Shown here piece after piece: positions 26,796 through 34,703 of a DNA stretch of 64,000 nucleotides. Origin of the DNA: Terriglobia bacterium (GTDB lineage Bacteria; Acidobacteriota; Terriglobia; Terriglobales; Acidobacteriaceae). The notes under the pieces are model-generated. The model saw only the letters and a program-made list of their open reading frames with translations, searched no databases and was not told where the DNA came from. The position numbers and the translations under genes are program-made. Numbering within the stretch: position 1 is the stretch's first letter; each line of letters begins with the position of its first letter. The stretch covers positions 1 to 64,000 of the forward strand of contig JAIQFA010000010.1 of NCBI GenBank assembly GCA_020073525.1, in the 5' to 3' direction.

Positions 26796-26848
26796 TTTAG
26801 AATGAATCCGCGATCAGACTCCGGATACCGGAAATCAATTTTCACCCA

Positions 26849-27370
26849 ATGCATCCCAGAATCCCACATCCCCACGTCCACGATCCCGCCCACATCAAAG
26901 GCGTGCGCACCGTCGCCACCGTGGAATTTACGAAAGGGATCGTTGTGGTTCTTGCGGGCTTGGGCGCATTCTCCATGCGCCACAAAGACATCTGGGGAGT
27001 GGCGGAAAGTTTCCTCGAATTTTTTCATGTGAACCCGAATCACCGCTACGTGGGGTTCTTCATTGATCTGGTCTACCGAATCAGCGACGTACGCCTGTGG
27101 AAGATTGCCGTGGTGGCAACGGTCTACGCGATTCTTCGCTTCGTCGAGGCCTACGGCTTGTGGTACGTCTGCACCTGGGCGGAATGGCTCGCAATTGCTT
27201 CGGGGACGATCTACATCCCATTCGAGGTCGCCGACCTGTTGCGCCATCCCACTCCGTTTGGAGTCCTGATCATCGTGGTCAACGTCGGGATCGTTCTTTA
27301 CATGCTGATGCTGCGCATGGAGGCCGCCAAGAAGCGCCACGCCGCAAGACACCATTCGGAATCTAGCTAG
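26849..27370 (+). CDS. DUF2127 family membrane protein
   Basis: The 173-residue protein has four hydrophobic segments (about 25-45, 75-95, 100-125 and 130-150). It carries the DUF2127 type pattern VATVEFTKGIVVVLAGLG, then RISDVRLWKIAVVATVYA, LRFVEAYGLWYVCTWAEWLA and IASGTIYIPFEVADLLRHPT. The N terminus is His/Pro rich. It is an integral membrane protein of unknown function. The DHH gene ends 134 bases upstream, after a repeat block. Confidence 0.88.
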   Translation: MHPRIPHPHVHDPAHIKGVRTVATVEFTKGIVVVLAGLGAFSMRHKDIWGVAESFLEFFHVNPNHRYVGFFIDLVYRISDVRLWKIAVVATVYAILRFVEAYGLWYVCTWAEWLAIASGTIYIPFEVADLLRHPTPFGVLIIVVNVGIVLYMLMLRMEAAKKRHAARHHSESS

Positions 27371-27396
27371 GGAAGCGCTGCGCTCGCTGCCGGTGT

Positions 27397-27951
27397 TTAC
27401 TGATGACGCCATTGGGGCTCGTCGGTCTTCAGGGTGGTTGGGATCGAGGCTTGCAGCGATTTCACCAAATTGCCATTCGATTTGGAATTCGCTTCGGCAT
27501 GGGCGTTGGCATTGTCTATTTCCATGGTCAGATCGTCGTATTCGCGGTCTTCGACGCTGGACCATGCGGAGGCTCCGATTGGGCGACGCGCCACCGACTG
27601 GCGGTCGATGACGACTTGCGTCGGCAGCTTCGGTTCGAGCGAGGTGCGCTTGAGGTTCATCGAAGCCGTCTGCAAGGCATAGAGCATGAGGGCGGCTTTC
27701 TTGTAGTCAATTTCGTTCATTACCAGTTGCTCCATCACCTTGGCCAATGCGACCTGGATGGAGTTGGCGTCCTCAAGCGTCGGAAACGCTAGCTGCCACT
27801 CGGTGTGGTCTTTGAGCGCCTCGAGTTCGGGCCAGTGGTAGCGGATGTGGTAGTAGCAGTAAGTAGCTTCGCGGAGGGCGGGCGATCCGCACTGGGTTCC
27901 GTTCACCTTAATGTGCTGACAGCGGGAAATGTTAAGCGGATATAAGGCCAT
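27397..27951 (-). CDS. Acidobacterial small protein with a C-x9-C-x10-C-x2-H motif
   Basis: The 184-residue protein has an N-terminal Cys/His knuckle C11-x9-C21-x10-C32-x2-H35 in the context CQHIKVNGTQCGSPAL. This spacing resembles zinc knuckles in small proteins with an HGGKST tail, a comparison from memory. It then has KAALMLYALQTASMNL, a helical part and a polar tail. The family appears many times in Terriglobia by recollection, without known function. Convergent with the DUF2127 gene 26 bases away. It marks the start of an accessory stretch. Confidence 0.7.
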   Translation of the reverse strand: MALYPLNISRCQHIKVNGTQCGSPALREATYCYYHIRYHWPELEALKDHTEWQLAFPTLEDANSIQVALAKVMEQLVMNEIDYKKAALMLYALQTASMNLKRTSLEPKLPTQVVIDRQSVARRPIGASAWSSVEDREYDDLTMEIDNANAHAEANSKSNGNLVKSLQASIPTTLKTDEPQWRHQ

Positions 27952-28458
27952 TTTGTTTGTGCTCCATTTATGAAATGTATGAAGTATGAAAAGAAATGGG
28001 AAGCCCGGGAGCGGATGATTACTAGTTGGTACCTATACCCCCCTCCCCCCTGGTCTAGTGGAATCATGGGGTTGGCGGGAATTTTTGGACTTGGTCTTTG
28101 AATCGAAAGGAGTTATATCAAAGTATTCCGGAATAAGGAGTTACGGGCTATCGGGGGACCGGGTCATCGGATCATCGGGTCATTGAAGAGCAAGATCTTC
28201 TAAGTTGCCGTCGCCTTAAGTTGTCAAAGAACGCAGGAGATATTCTTGGGGCAGGGCGTGATGCGTCTCTGGAGACGGGCACACTTCTGCCTGGGCGAAA
28301 CAGGGTTCAGTTTCGGGGATTGTGAGTTGGATGTCTGTGATGGCGCACACAGGCTGTTTGTGATGAAAAAATCGGGGGCGACTCAAGAACTCGCTGCATG
28401 CTGCCGGAGTACCCACCCTTTGCAGAGAACGCAAAGGGCCACCCGCCATCAAGCCGAT
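27952..28458. other. Gene-poor intergenic region
   Basis: 507 bases with no convincing reading frame. It contains a C-rich tract at about 28037-28050, a tandem-like gtcatcgg repeat at 28162-28187 (gggtcatcggatcatcgggt), and a REP-like palindrome at 28411-28447. Short frames on both strands were judged spurious. Confidence 0.6.
28411..28447. repeat. REP-like palindrome, distal copy
   Basis: Reads acccaccctttgcagagaac then gcaaagggccacccgcc. The ccctttgc/gcaaagg stem matches the REP units flanking the transposase gene at 30.6-31.4 kb, about 2.3 kb away. Confidence 0.75.
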
Positions 28459-28890
28459 CTAAGATTTCAACTCTCCGCGGGCGTTCTGCATCGCTCGCAA
28501 CTTCAACTGTTCAGTCGCCTTGTGAACGTTGCTATTAAAATATTCGACTGTATCCTGGCAGAACTTGTTGCGCTTAGCTTTTCCTACCTTACGAATCATG
28601 GGCGATCTCTGCTCGGTAAATTCCGCGATCGCCTCTCCCAACAGTTTGTCTAGATGCTTGCCTTGCTGGGCGAGTCGTCGCAGATGCGGACCTTTCTTCT
28701 TTCGGAGTTTTGCCGAGGGCATCGCGAGCACCATGTGCCACGGAAAATTCCGGTCGAACTCCTCGGCCATGCGCGCCAATTTGACGGTCTGGATGTCCAA
28801 CTCGCGCTGATGAGAGTTATCGGAAAGAAGTTCGATCATGCTTCGCATCGCGAGCGCCTTCGCGTGATAGATAAGTGAATCCTGTGCCAT
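28459..28890 (-). CDS. Hypothetical protein
   Basis: The 143-residue, highly basic, probably helical protein (MAQDSLIYHAKALAMRSMIE) has clusters of Lys/Arg (KLRKKKGPHLRR) and Gln/Lys. No motif, signal peptide or membrane segment is seen. ATG 28890. It ends close to the REP copy at 28411-28447. Function unknown; I do not recognise the family. Probable accessory gene. Confidence 0.6.
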   Translation of the reverse strand: MAQDSLIYHAKALAMRSMIELLSDNSHQRELDIQTVKLARMAEEFDRNFPWHMVLAMPSAKLRKKKGPHLRRLAQQGKHLDKLLGEAIAEFTEQRSPMIRKVGKAKRNKFCQDTVEYFNSNVHKATEQLKLRAMQNARGELKS

Positions 28891-28993
28891 CGTCTTCCTT
28901 TCTTCGAGGCTCAGATTACCACGAACGAGTCACCCCTTTGGTTGCGGGACTTGTACTTGCGATTCGATCACAACCGGAGTACAACGTTCACAA

Positions 28994-29740
28994 ATGATTT
29001 GGTTCTTCAACGCCGCACCTTACGTAGTTGCTGTGGGTGCGATCTTACTCAGTCTTTTCGAGATCATCAAGGACTGGGGTGATTACAAGAAGAAGTGGTT
29101 GAGGATCGCGGTTGCTTTTGTTTTCATCATCGTCTCGGTCGTTTCGGTAATAAGTCTTCACCACGACGAGACGGAGAAAACGAAGATTGCTCATGACAGC
29201 AAAGTTGAGAATGACAAGTTACGCGACGATCTAGGTAGCACTCGTGACGAACTCCAGAAGACACGAGATGCACTCGGCGAGATGCGCAACAGCTTATCTC
29301 AACTCTCGAAGCCGCATGGTCCAAAAGCAGAACTCAGTTTCACGTTTGTTCCGTTTCCGAATCCACCGATGGGTCAACCGATGATTCCGGTTACACGGAC
29401 GACACTCCCGCGCAATCCGGACGGGAGTGTTCACGTTGAGTTTACCCTCGTGAATCTCACGAAGGTCGATGCTATCGCCGTCAACATCAACGTCCGAATC
29501 TGTGCCGAGTGTAAGTTTGCAAAAGAACCAGCAGGGCTGTTGAAAGACCCTCAGTTGGGTGAGACGGGTCGTTTTCTATTCTTGCCGCGCGTCCACGCAA
29601 TGGAAACGTACTTGACTATTAGCCTCGATATTGCTGTTCCGCCAAACGTCGGGGATTTTCCAGTCGGATTTGAATATCGTTGCAACAATTGCGTGCTCCC
29701 AACCCAAGTCGCACAAGGAACAGTTGTGATCGCGAGGTAG
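28994..29740 (+). CDS. Hypothetical membrane-anchored coiled-coil protein
   Basis: The 248-residue protein has two hydrophobic segments near the N terminus (about 5-24, VVAVGAILLSLFEI, and 37-56, RIAVAFVFIIVSVVSVISL). A charged, heptad-like coiled coil follows (about 57-110, KVENDKLRDDLGSTRDELQK). The C-terminal half is all-beta-like, with VRICAECKFAK and YRCNNCVLPTQ giving two CxxC pairs. No family recognised. Codon and base use appear less GC-rich than the neighbouring core genes, by eye. Confidence 0.6.
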   Translation: MIWFFNAAPYVVAVGAILLSLFEIIKDWGDYKKKWLRIAVAFVFIIVSVVSVISLHHDETEKTKIAHDSKVENDKLRDDLGSTRDELQKTRDALGEMRNSLSQLSKPHGPKAELSFTFVPFPNPPMGQPMIPVTRTTLPRNPDGSVHVEFTLVNLTKVDAIAVNINVRICAECKFAKEPAGLLKDPQLGETGRFLFLPRVHAMETYLTISLDIAVPPNVGDFPVGFEYRCNNCVLPTQVAQGTVVIAR

Positions 29741-29870
29741 GGCGAGATCATGCTTGAGAAGAGGGAATGAATGCTTTTCCTGTTGTTGGGGCTGGCCCAC
29801 CCTTCGTACTTAACAACTGCGGTCGGCGCTTGTCTATCTCCTGCATGACTTGTTCCGCCCTCCCGGCCTC

Positions 29871-30611
29871 TTAAGGCACCGACCCGAGCACCTTTTCCTT
29901 GCTCAGATGAACCAAGTGCCCATGAATTCGCAGCACATAAGTGCGATCACCTTCAAAAATCACCTCAACAAGATCCGATAATCGCGCCGACTTCTCTCCA
30001 AGTTGCGAACCAGGAAACACCAAACCCATCTCCTGCGCACCCTGAACTACATCGCCAGCGATCAGCAGATGCGTCTCCTGCATCCCCTTACCTGCGAGCG
30101 CGGACCGGCTCTGGACCATGCCAAAGCCCACCGCGTAGTTATAAAGGAAAATCAGAAACAAGAAAAACGCAAACGCCTGTTGCGACAACCTAGATCGGTG
30201 CAAAGGGTTCGAAAAGAAGACCAAGCCAGCAGCGAGTCCGAACGCAGGCCACGACGCCATCAGCGCATCTCGAATCCAACATTCGTAAACCCAACAAGCC
30301 AACGAAAATACACTTACGAAAGCAATTACCCCGGACAGGAAAGCGCAAAGCAGAATGCGCTTTCCCTTAGTGGCGTCCCGCAAGTGCAGCACCATGATTC
30401 CGAACAATCCCGGCACCACACACAGACAGACCAAAAGTGTACCCACGAGAAAGTGACGAGGGCTCAAAACGACAAGGTCCCCAGGAACACCTAGGCGCAG
30501 TAAGAACTCGAGCTGCTCACACAGACTCACGCCATAACAAAGGGCCCCAGCCGCGGCGGTGTACTTGATTGCTAGGTCAACAGCGTTCGAAGCAGAAGGG
30601 GTGCTGTCCAT
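29871..30611 (-). CDS. Hypothetical membrane protein
   Basis: The 246-residue protein from ATG 30611 (MDSTPSASNAVDLAIKYTAA) has about five hydrophobic segments in 15-160, including LVGTLLVCLCVVPGLFGIMV and ILLCAFLSGVIAFVSVFSLA. A C-terminal polar domain ends in HGHLVHLSKEKVLGSV. A longer frame to 30743 was rejected because it would include the REP-like palindrome at 30627-30679. No family recognised. Confidence 0.6.
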   Translation of the reverse strand: MDSTPSASNAVDLAIKYTAAAGALCYGVSLCEQLEFLLRLGVPGDLVVLSPRHFLVGTLLVCLCVVPGLFGIMVLHLRDATKGKRILLCAFLSGVIAFVSVFSLACWVYECWIRDALMASWPAFGLAAGLVFFSNPLHRSRLSQQAFAFFLFLIFLYNYAVGFGMVQSRSALAGKGMQETHLLIAGDVVQGAQEMGLVFPGSQLGEKSARLSDLVEVIFEGDRTYVLRIHGHLVHLSKEKVLGSVP

Positions 30612-30626
30612 GTTCCGAAATTCTAA

Positions 30627-30679
30627 ACCCACCAGGCGGGCAGGTGGCCCATCCTTTGCGTTTTGTGCAAAGGGTGGGG
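30627..30679. repeat. REP-like palindrome upstream of transposase, inverted orientation
   Basis: Reads acccaccaggcgggcaggtg then gcccatcctttgcgttttgt and gcaaagggtgggg. It is the reverse-oriented counterpart of the units at 31332-31407. Confidence 0.75.
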
Positions 30680-30759
30680 ATTCCCAAAGTGGAATCCATG
30701 AGAGGTTGACTTTCGCTTTTCTCCGCCACAAAGTCAGCACCAACTTTAGGAGTAAGAGT

Positions 30760-31302
30760 ATGCCGACGGGCCTGAAGCGCTACTATGGGCACGATCATCT
30801 GCACTTTCTGACCTGCAGTTGTTGTCATCGGCAGCCTTGGCTCGCCTCCTCCCGCCGCCGCGATTTGTTCTTGCGGGTTGTGGAAGCGGCGCGCCAGCGC
30901 TATCATTTCGTCGTGGTCGGATACGTGGCCATGCCCGATCACATTCACTTGCTAATCAGCGAACCCGAGCGCGGCACGCCTTCGACGGTCATGCAGGTGG
31001 TGAAGCAGCGTTTCGTCCGCCGTGTGTAGCGCAGGAAACGACTCCACGCGGAGCAGGCCGAGTTGTGGTCCGACGAGCCGCACGTGTGGCAACGCCGTTT
31101 CTATGACTTCAATGTCTGGAGCGAGCGCAAGCGCATCGAGAAACTGCGCTACATGCATCGCAATCCGGTGAAGCGCGGGCTGGTGCTGGAGCCGGAGCAG
31201 TGGGAATGGAGCAGTTACCGCAGCTATGTGGGGCAGGAAGAGGGAAAGGTGAAGATCAATCAATGGCCGGAAGTTGTGATGAAGATTCGGACAGTGGCAT
31301 AG
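30760..31302 (+). pseudogene. REP-associated tyrosine transposase (RAYT/IS200-like), interrupted by in-frame amber
   Basis: Starts MPTGLKRYYGHDHLHFLTCS and contains the HUH motif H61IH63 in MPDHIHLLISEPE. It continues in the same frame after TAG at codon 90 (31027-31029), where the rest of the family signature appears: WQRRFYDFNVWSERKR and IEKLRYMHRNPVKRGLVLEP. Intact, it would have about 180 residues, normal for the family. A single base change can account for the stop, so it looks like a recent nonsense mutation. The enzyme family acts on single-stranded REP hairpins, and matching palindromes flank it here. Confidence 0.85.
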
Positions 31303-31331
31303 CTGGATGCCGTTCGCTTCGGCGGTCCGGA

Positions 31332-31407
31332 GTGCCCACCCTTTGCAAAAGGCGCAAAGGATGGGCCACCCGCCCTTTGCAAAAGGCGCAAAGGATGGGC
31401 CACCCGC
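31332..31407. repeat. Two tandem REP-like palindromes downstream of transposase
   Basis: Two direct copies of the ctttgcaaaaggcgcaaagg unit, each followed by atgggccacccgcc. They lie directly behind the broken transposase gene, completing a REP-RAYT-REP arrangement. A run of gaactgaga short units follows at 31420-31450. Confidence 0.85.
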
Positions 31408-31458
31408 CCGCCGATCCTCACTGAGAACTGAGAACCGGGGAACTGAGAACTTCACTCG

Positions 31459-33447
31459 TTACAGCGAGCAGCTGCAATCTGCTGGCGGAACGTGCGCCTT
31501 CAAGAAATCGGCTACGCGCTTGTAGGCGTCGATCTGGTTCTCCACCTTGGCGAAGCCGTGGCCTTCGTTCTCATAGACCTTGTATTCGACCACGCCGCCG
31601 CGCTTCTTAATCGCATCGACCACCTGCTGCGCTTCAGTTTTGGGGCAACGCGGATCGTGGCCTCCCGCTAGCAGATAGAGCGGGGCTTTGATCCGGTCCA
31701 CAAAGTTGATTGGCGAACGATCTTCGTAGAGCGCCTTGTTCTTCTCGGGATCGCCCATGGTCGCGAGATCCGACTGCTGCAGCACCGGGTCTTCGTTCTG
31801 GATCTCGGTAAACCAGTTCACAAAAGGTACGATCGGAACGCCCGCCGCCCACAGCTCCGGAGCTTTGGTGACTCCCATCATCGTCATGTAGCCACCGTAG
31901 CTGCCGCCCATCAGGATGAGTTTCTTGGGATCGACATAGCCGGTCTGCTTGAGAAAGTCGGCGGCTGCGAGCACATCCTGCAAGTCGCCGCCGCCCATGT
32001 CGAAAAGATTGGCGTGCTGAAATTCTTTGCCGTAGCCAGTCGATCCGCGATAGTTCGGAGCGATCACAATGTATCCCTGGTTGGCCATGTACTGGACGAA
32101 GCGATTGAAGTTGTTCATCGTTTGCGCTGTCGGCCCGCCGTGAACATAAACAATCGCAGGATGCTGGCCGTTGCGAGGCAGGTTGTAGGGAACATAGACG
32201 AATGCGGAGATCGTCCACTTTCCGTCTTTGCTCGGATAGTGGACGAGGTGAGGCTCGACCATGTCCTCGGCGCGCACGCCGCCCACGAGTGAGTGCGTGA
32301 GCTGATGCGACTTGCCATCGGCCAGCGTGTAGACCCACAAATCGCCGGGAGCCGTTGGGCCCGTGTGTGCGTAAAGCATCCGCGAGTTGTCGCGAGTAAA
32401 AGGCGAATCGTTGCCCGACGGCCAGTTCAACCCTTTGGAAAGCGGCAACGCGCGCGCCTTTCCAGCCGCAATGTCGTAGACGTAGATGTCCATGTTGCCG
32501 TCCACGTTCGCCGTGTAGGTCAGAGACTTGCCGTCGGGAGAGAAGGTTCCACTCTGGATCTCCCATTTATCGCGGGTCAGCCAATGGATCTTCCTGGTTG
32601 CAATTTCCAGCAGCCCAACGTTGTCGTATCCGTTGGCGGCGTTGGAGGTGAGCAGAACATGTTTTCCGTCGGGCGAGATGTCGTTGGCTTCAAACGTTTG
32701 TTCGCCATCATGCGGCGTGAGCAGCGTACTCTGGGCGCTCGCGACATCGACCATGAATACATTGGAGTCTGTGCCCTTTGCCTGCGTCTGGTTGTAGACA
32801 ATAAACTTTCCGTCTGCCGACCAGTTGGGAGCAACGTTCATGCGGTCTTTGGCGGTGCCCGTGGTCATGTGCTTCACTTCGCGCATGAGCGTGTCGTAGA
32901 GATCGATTTCGAACACCGACGATGTCTTCGGCTTGACCATGTAAGCGAGGTAGCGTCCATCGTGCGACCACGCGGGACTCTCTTCCGCGATCTCGCGCGT
33001 GTTGGTCAGGTTCACGACCTGTCCAGTTTTCGGCGACACGAGAAAGATGTCCCACTGCTCGTCGCCGTCGTAATCGGAGATGTAGGCGATCCACTTGCCG
33101 TCCGGCGACCAAGTTGGGCTGGCTTGGCGCTGATCGCTCACCGTGAGCTGCATCGGCCAACCTCCTTCGGAGGGTACGAGCCAAATGTTATTGCGGCCGC
33201 TCAGGTTGCTGACGAAGGCGACGGTCTTTCCGTCCGGCGACCAGGTCGAACCTCCGATCTGGCGGGTCATGTAGAGCTTCTCGATCGTGAGACTCTTTTC
33301 GACTCGGGCGTCGGGCTTCGACGTGACCTGCTTGGGATCGGTGATCGCTTGCGGGGCGGGCAGAGTCTGGGATGCGATGACGGTGCTCATGAGTACGACC
33401 ATAACAAACAGGCTGAGAATGCGGATGCTTCCTCGAAAAAGTAGCAT
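31459..33447 (-). CDS. S9-family peptidase (prolyl oligopeptidase/DPP-like), secreted
   Basis: The 662-residue protein has a signal peptide (SIRILSLFVMVVLMSTVIAS), an N-terminal seven-blade beta-propeller with TolB-like units (TWSPDGKTVAFVSNLSGRNN, TWSPDGKWIAYISDYDGDEQ, and others), and a C-terminal alpha/beta-hydrolase. The triad is visible: Ser in GGSYGGYMT, Asp in GGHDPRCPKTE and His in NEGHGFAK. It probably cleaves short peptides in the periplasm or outside. ATG 33447 is preferred to a TTG one codon upstream. A paralogue lies at 59975-61906. Confidence 0.92.
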   Translation of the reverse strand: MLLFRGSIRILSLFVMVVLMSTVIASQTLPAPQAITDPKQVTSKPDARVEKSLTIEKLYMTRQIGGSTWSPDGKTVAFVSNLSGRNNIWLVPSEGGWPMQLTVSDQRQASPTWSPDGKWIAYISDYDGDEQWDIFLVSPKTGQVVNLTNTREIAEESPAWSHDGRYLAYMVKPKTSSVFEIDLYDTLMREVKHMTTGTAKDRMNVAPNWSADGKFIVYNQTQAKGTDSNVFMVDVASAQSTLLTPHDGEQTFEANDISPDGKHVLLTSNAANGYDNVGLLEIATRKIHWLTRDKWEIQSGTFSPDGKSLTYTANVDGNMDIYVYDIAAGKARALPLSKGLNWPSGNDSPFTRDNSRMLYAHTGPTAPGDLWVYTLADGKSHQLTHSLVGGVRAEDMVEPHLVHYPSKDGKWTISAFVYVPYNLPRNGQHPAIVYVHGGPTAQTMNNFNRFVQYMANQGYIVIAPNYRGSTGYGKEFQHANLFDMGGGDLQDVLAAADFLKQTGYVDPKKLILMGGSYGGYMTMMGVTKAPELWAAGVPIVPFVNWFTEIQNEDPVLQQSDLATMGDPEKNKALYEDRSPINFVDRIKAPLYLLAGGHDPRCPKTEAQQVVDAIKKRGGVVEYKVYENEGHGFAKVENQIDAYKRVADFLKAHVPPADCSCSL

Positions 33448-33689
33448 CAAACGGCGCCTCGGAATTCAATTTGCGAACAGGGAATTCTAACAGCCTCACC
33501 CCGGTTGAATCTTTCGCGCACTTTGGGCCGCGTTCCATTTGCTGCCCAAGGCGTACAAGAAAGACCACAGCCTCTGATGTCGACTGGGGTTTGTCGTTAC
33601 TCCGAAAATTGCGCTCGAATTCGTGCCGTGTCCACCCCCGCCCAATCGGTGTTTGGACGAGCAATCCGGGGATTCTAGGATGGATGTGA

Positions 33690-34694
33690 ATGGCGGAAAT
33701 CAACTCTGCCCGCGGAAGGATGCAGGCCGTGAACAAACCAGATTTCTTTATCGTGGGAGCACCAAAATCCGGCACCACGGCACTCTATTCGTACCTGGCC
33801 GGCCACCCTGACATCGGCATGGCGAAGGAAAAGGAGCCGCATTTCTTTGCCTCCGATGTCGTGGGCCACCAGAGAGGTTCGTCAACGCTGGCGCAGTATC
33901 TGCGCAATTTTGATCACGCCACGGGGAAGCGCCGAATCGGCGAGGCATCCACGTCGTATTTAGCGTCTCGAAGAGCCTGTCAGGAAATTCGTGACTTCAA
34001 TCCAAACGCTCAAATGATCGTGATGGTGCGGAACCCAATCGATGTCATTCACGCATTGCATAGTCAAAGGGTGCTCGCCGGCAGGGAGCACATCACCCGA
34101 TTCGAGTCGGCGGTTGACTCTCTGGAAACGCGTTATTGGCAGTCAGGCCGTTATCGGGGTGAAGCCGTTCTCCAGTTGAGCTATCGCGAGGCAACCCGAT
34201 TGTCGGGGCAGATTCAACGATATTTCGATGCGTTCGGCAGGCAGCGGGTTCACGTCATCCTGTTCGATGATTTCGCGCGTGCTCCCGGAATTGAGTATGA
34301 GGAAGTTCTGAGATTCCTGGGAGTGCGCTCGGACGGACGGCGCGACTTTGAGATCATTAATGGTAATAGGCGGATGCGCTCTGAAGCCCTACAGAAGACG
34401 TTGCGGCAGCTATCCGGAAAGTTTTGGCGCATCGAGCGCGCATTTCCGACCTGGTGTCGAGAAGCGAGAGCGATTGCGGCGCGACTCAACTATGTTCATG
34501 AGCCACGCCCCGCCATGGATGCTGGGTTTCGACGGCGATTGGAGGTGGAGTACGCCCCTGAGATACGCAATTTGGAGAAGTTGCTTGGCAGAACTCTCGA
34601 ACATTGGCTCGCCGGGTCCAGCCGAGTCGTTCAAAATCCGGAGCCTTCCGGGTCCCATTTGGATGACTGCCCGGTGGCGCAACTTGGCCGGTAG
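33690..34694 (+). CDS. Sulfotransferase family protein
   Basis: The 334-residue protein starts with the 5'-phosphosulfate-binding loop DFFIVGAPKSGTTALYSYL. It also has VMVRNPIDVIHALHSQ, corresponding to the second PAPS motif, and DFARAPGIEYEEVLRFLGV. It probably transfers sulfate from PAPS to a carbohydrate or other hydroxyl acceptor, as in the bacterial heparan-type sulfotransferase branch. ATG 33690 has AGGA about 9 bases upstream; ATG 33720 is an alternative. Divergent from the S9 peptidase and convergent with the glucoamylase. Confidence 0.88.
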   Translation: MAEINSARGRMQAVNKPDFFIVGAPKSGTTALYSYLAGHPDIGMAKEKEPHFFASDVVGHQRGSSTLAQYLRNFDHATGKRRIGEASTSYLASRRACQEIRDFNPNAQMIVMVRNPIDVIHALHSQRVLAGREHITRFESAVDSLETRYWQSGRYRGEAVLQLSYREATRLSGQIQRYFDAFGRQRVHVILFDDFARAPGIEYEEVLRFLGVRSDGRRDFEIINGNRRMRSEALQKTLRQLSGKFWRIERAFPTWCREARAIAARLNYVHEPRPAMDAGFRRRLEVEYAPEIRNLEKLLGRTLEHWLAGSSRVVQNPEPSGSHLDDCPVAQLGR

Positions 34695-34703
34695 GCTGAG
34701 CGC

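Noticed and set aside
28216-28452. 78-codon frame near the distal REP copy
   Set aside because: It begins inside the palindrome and lacks any motif.
31027-31029. TAG in the transposase as a recoded codon
   Set aside because: No pyrrolysine or suppressor signals are visible and one substitution explains it.
32293-33444. 383-codon plus-strand frame opposite the S9 peptidase
   Set aside because: It is antisense to conserved propeller repeats and has no family signal.
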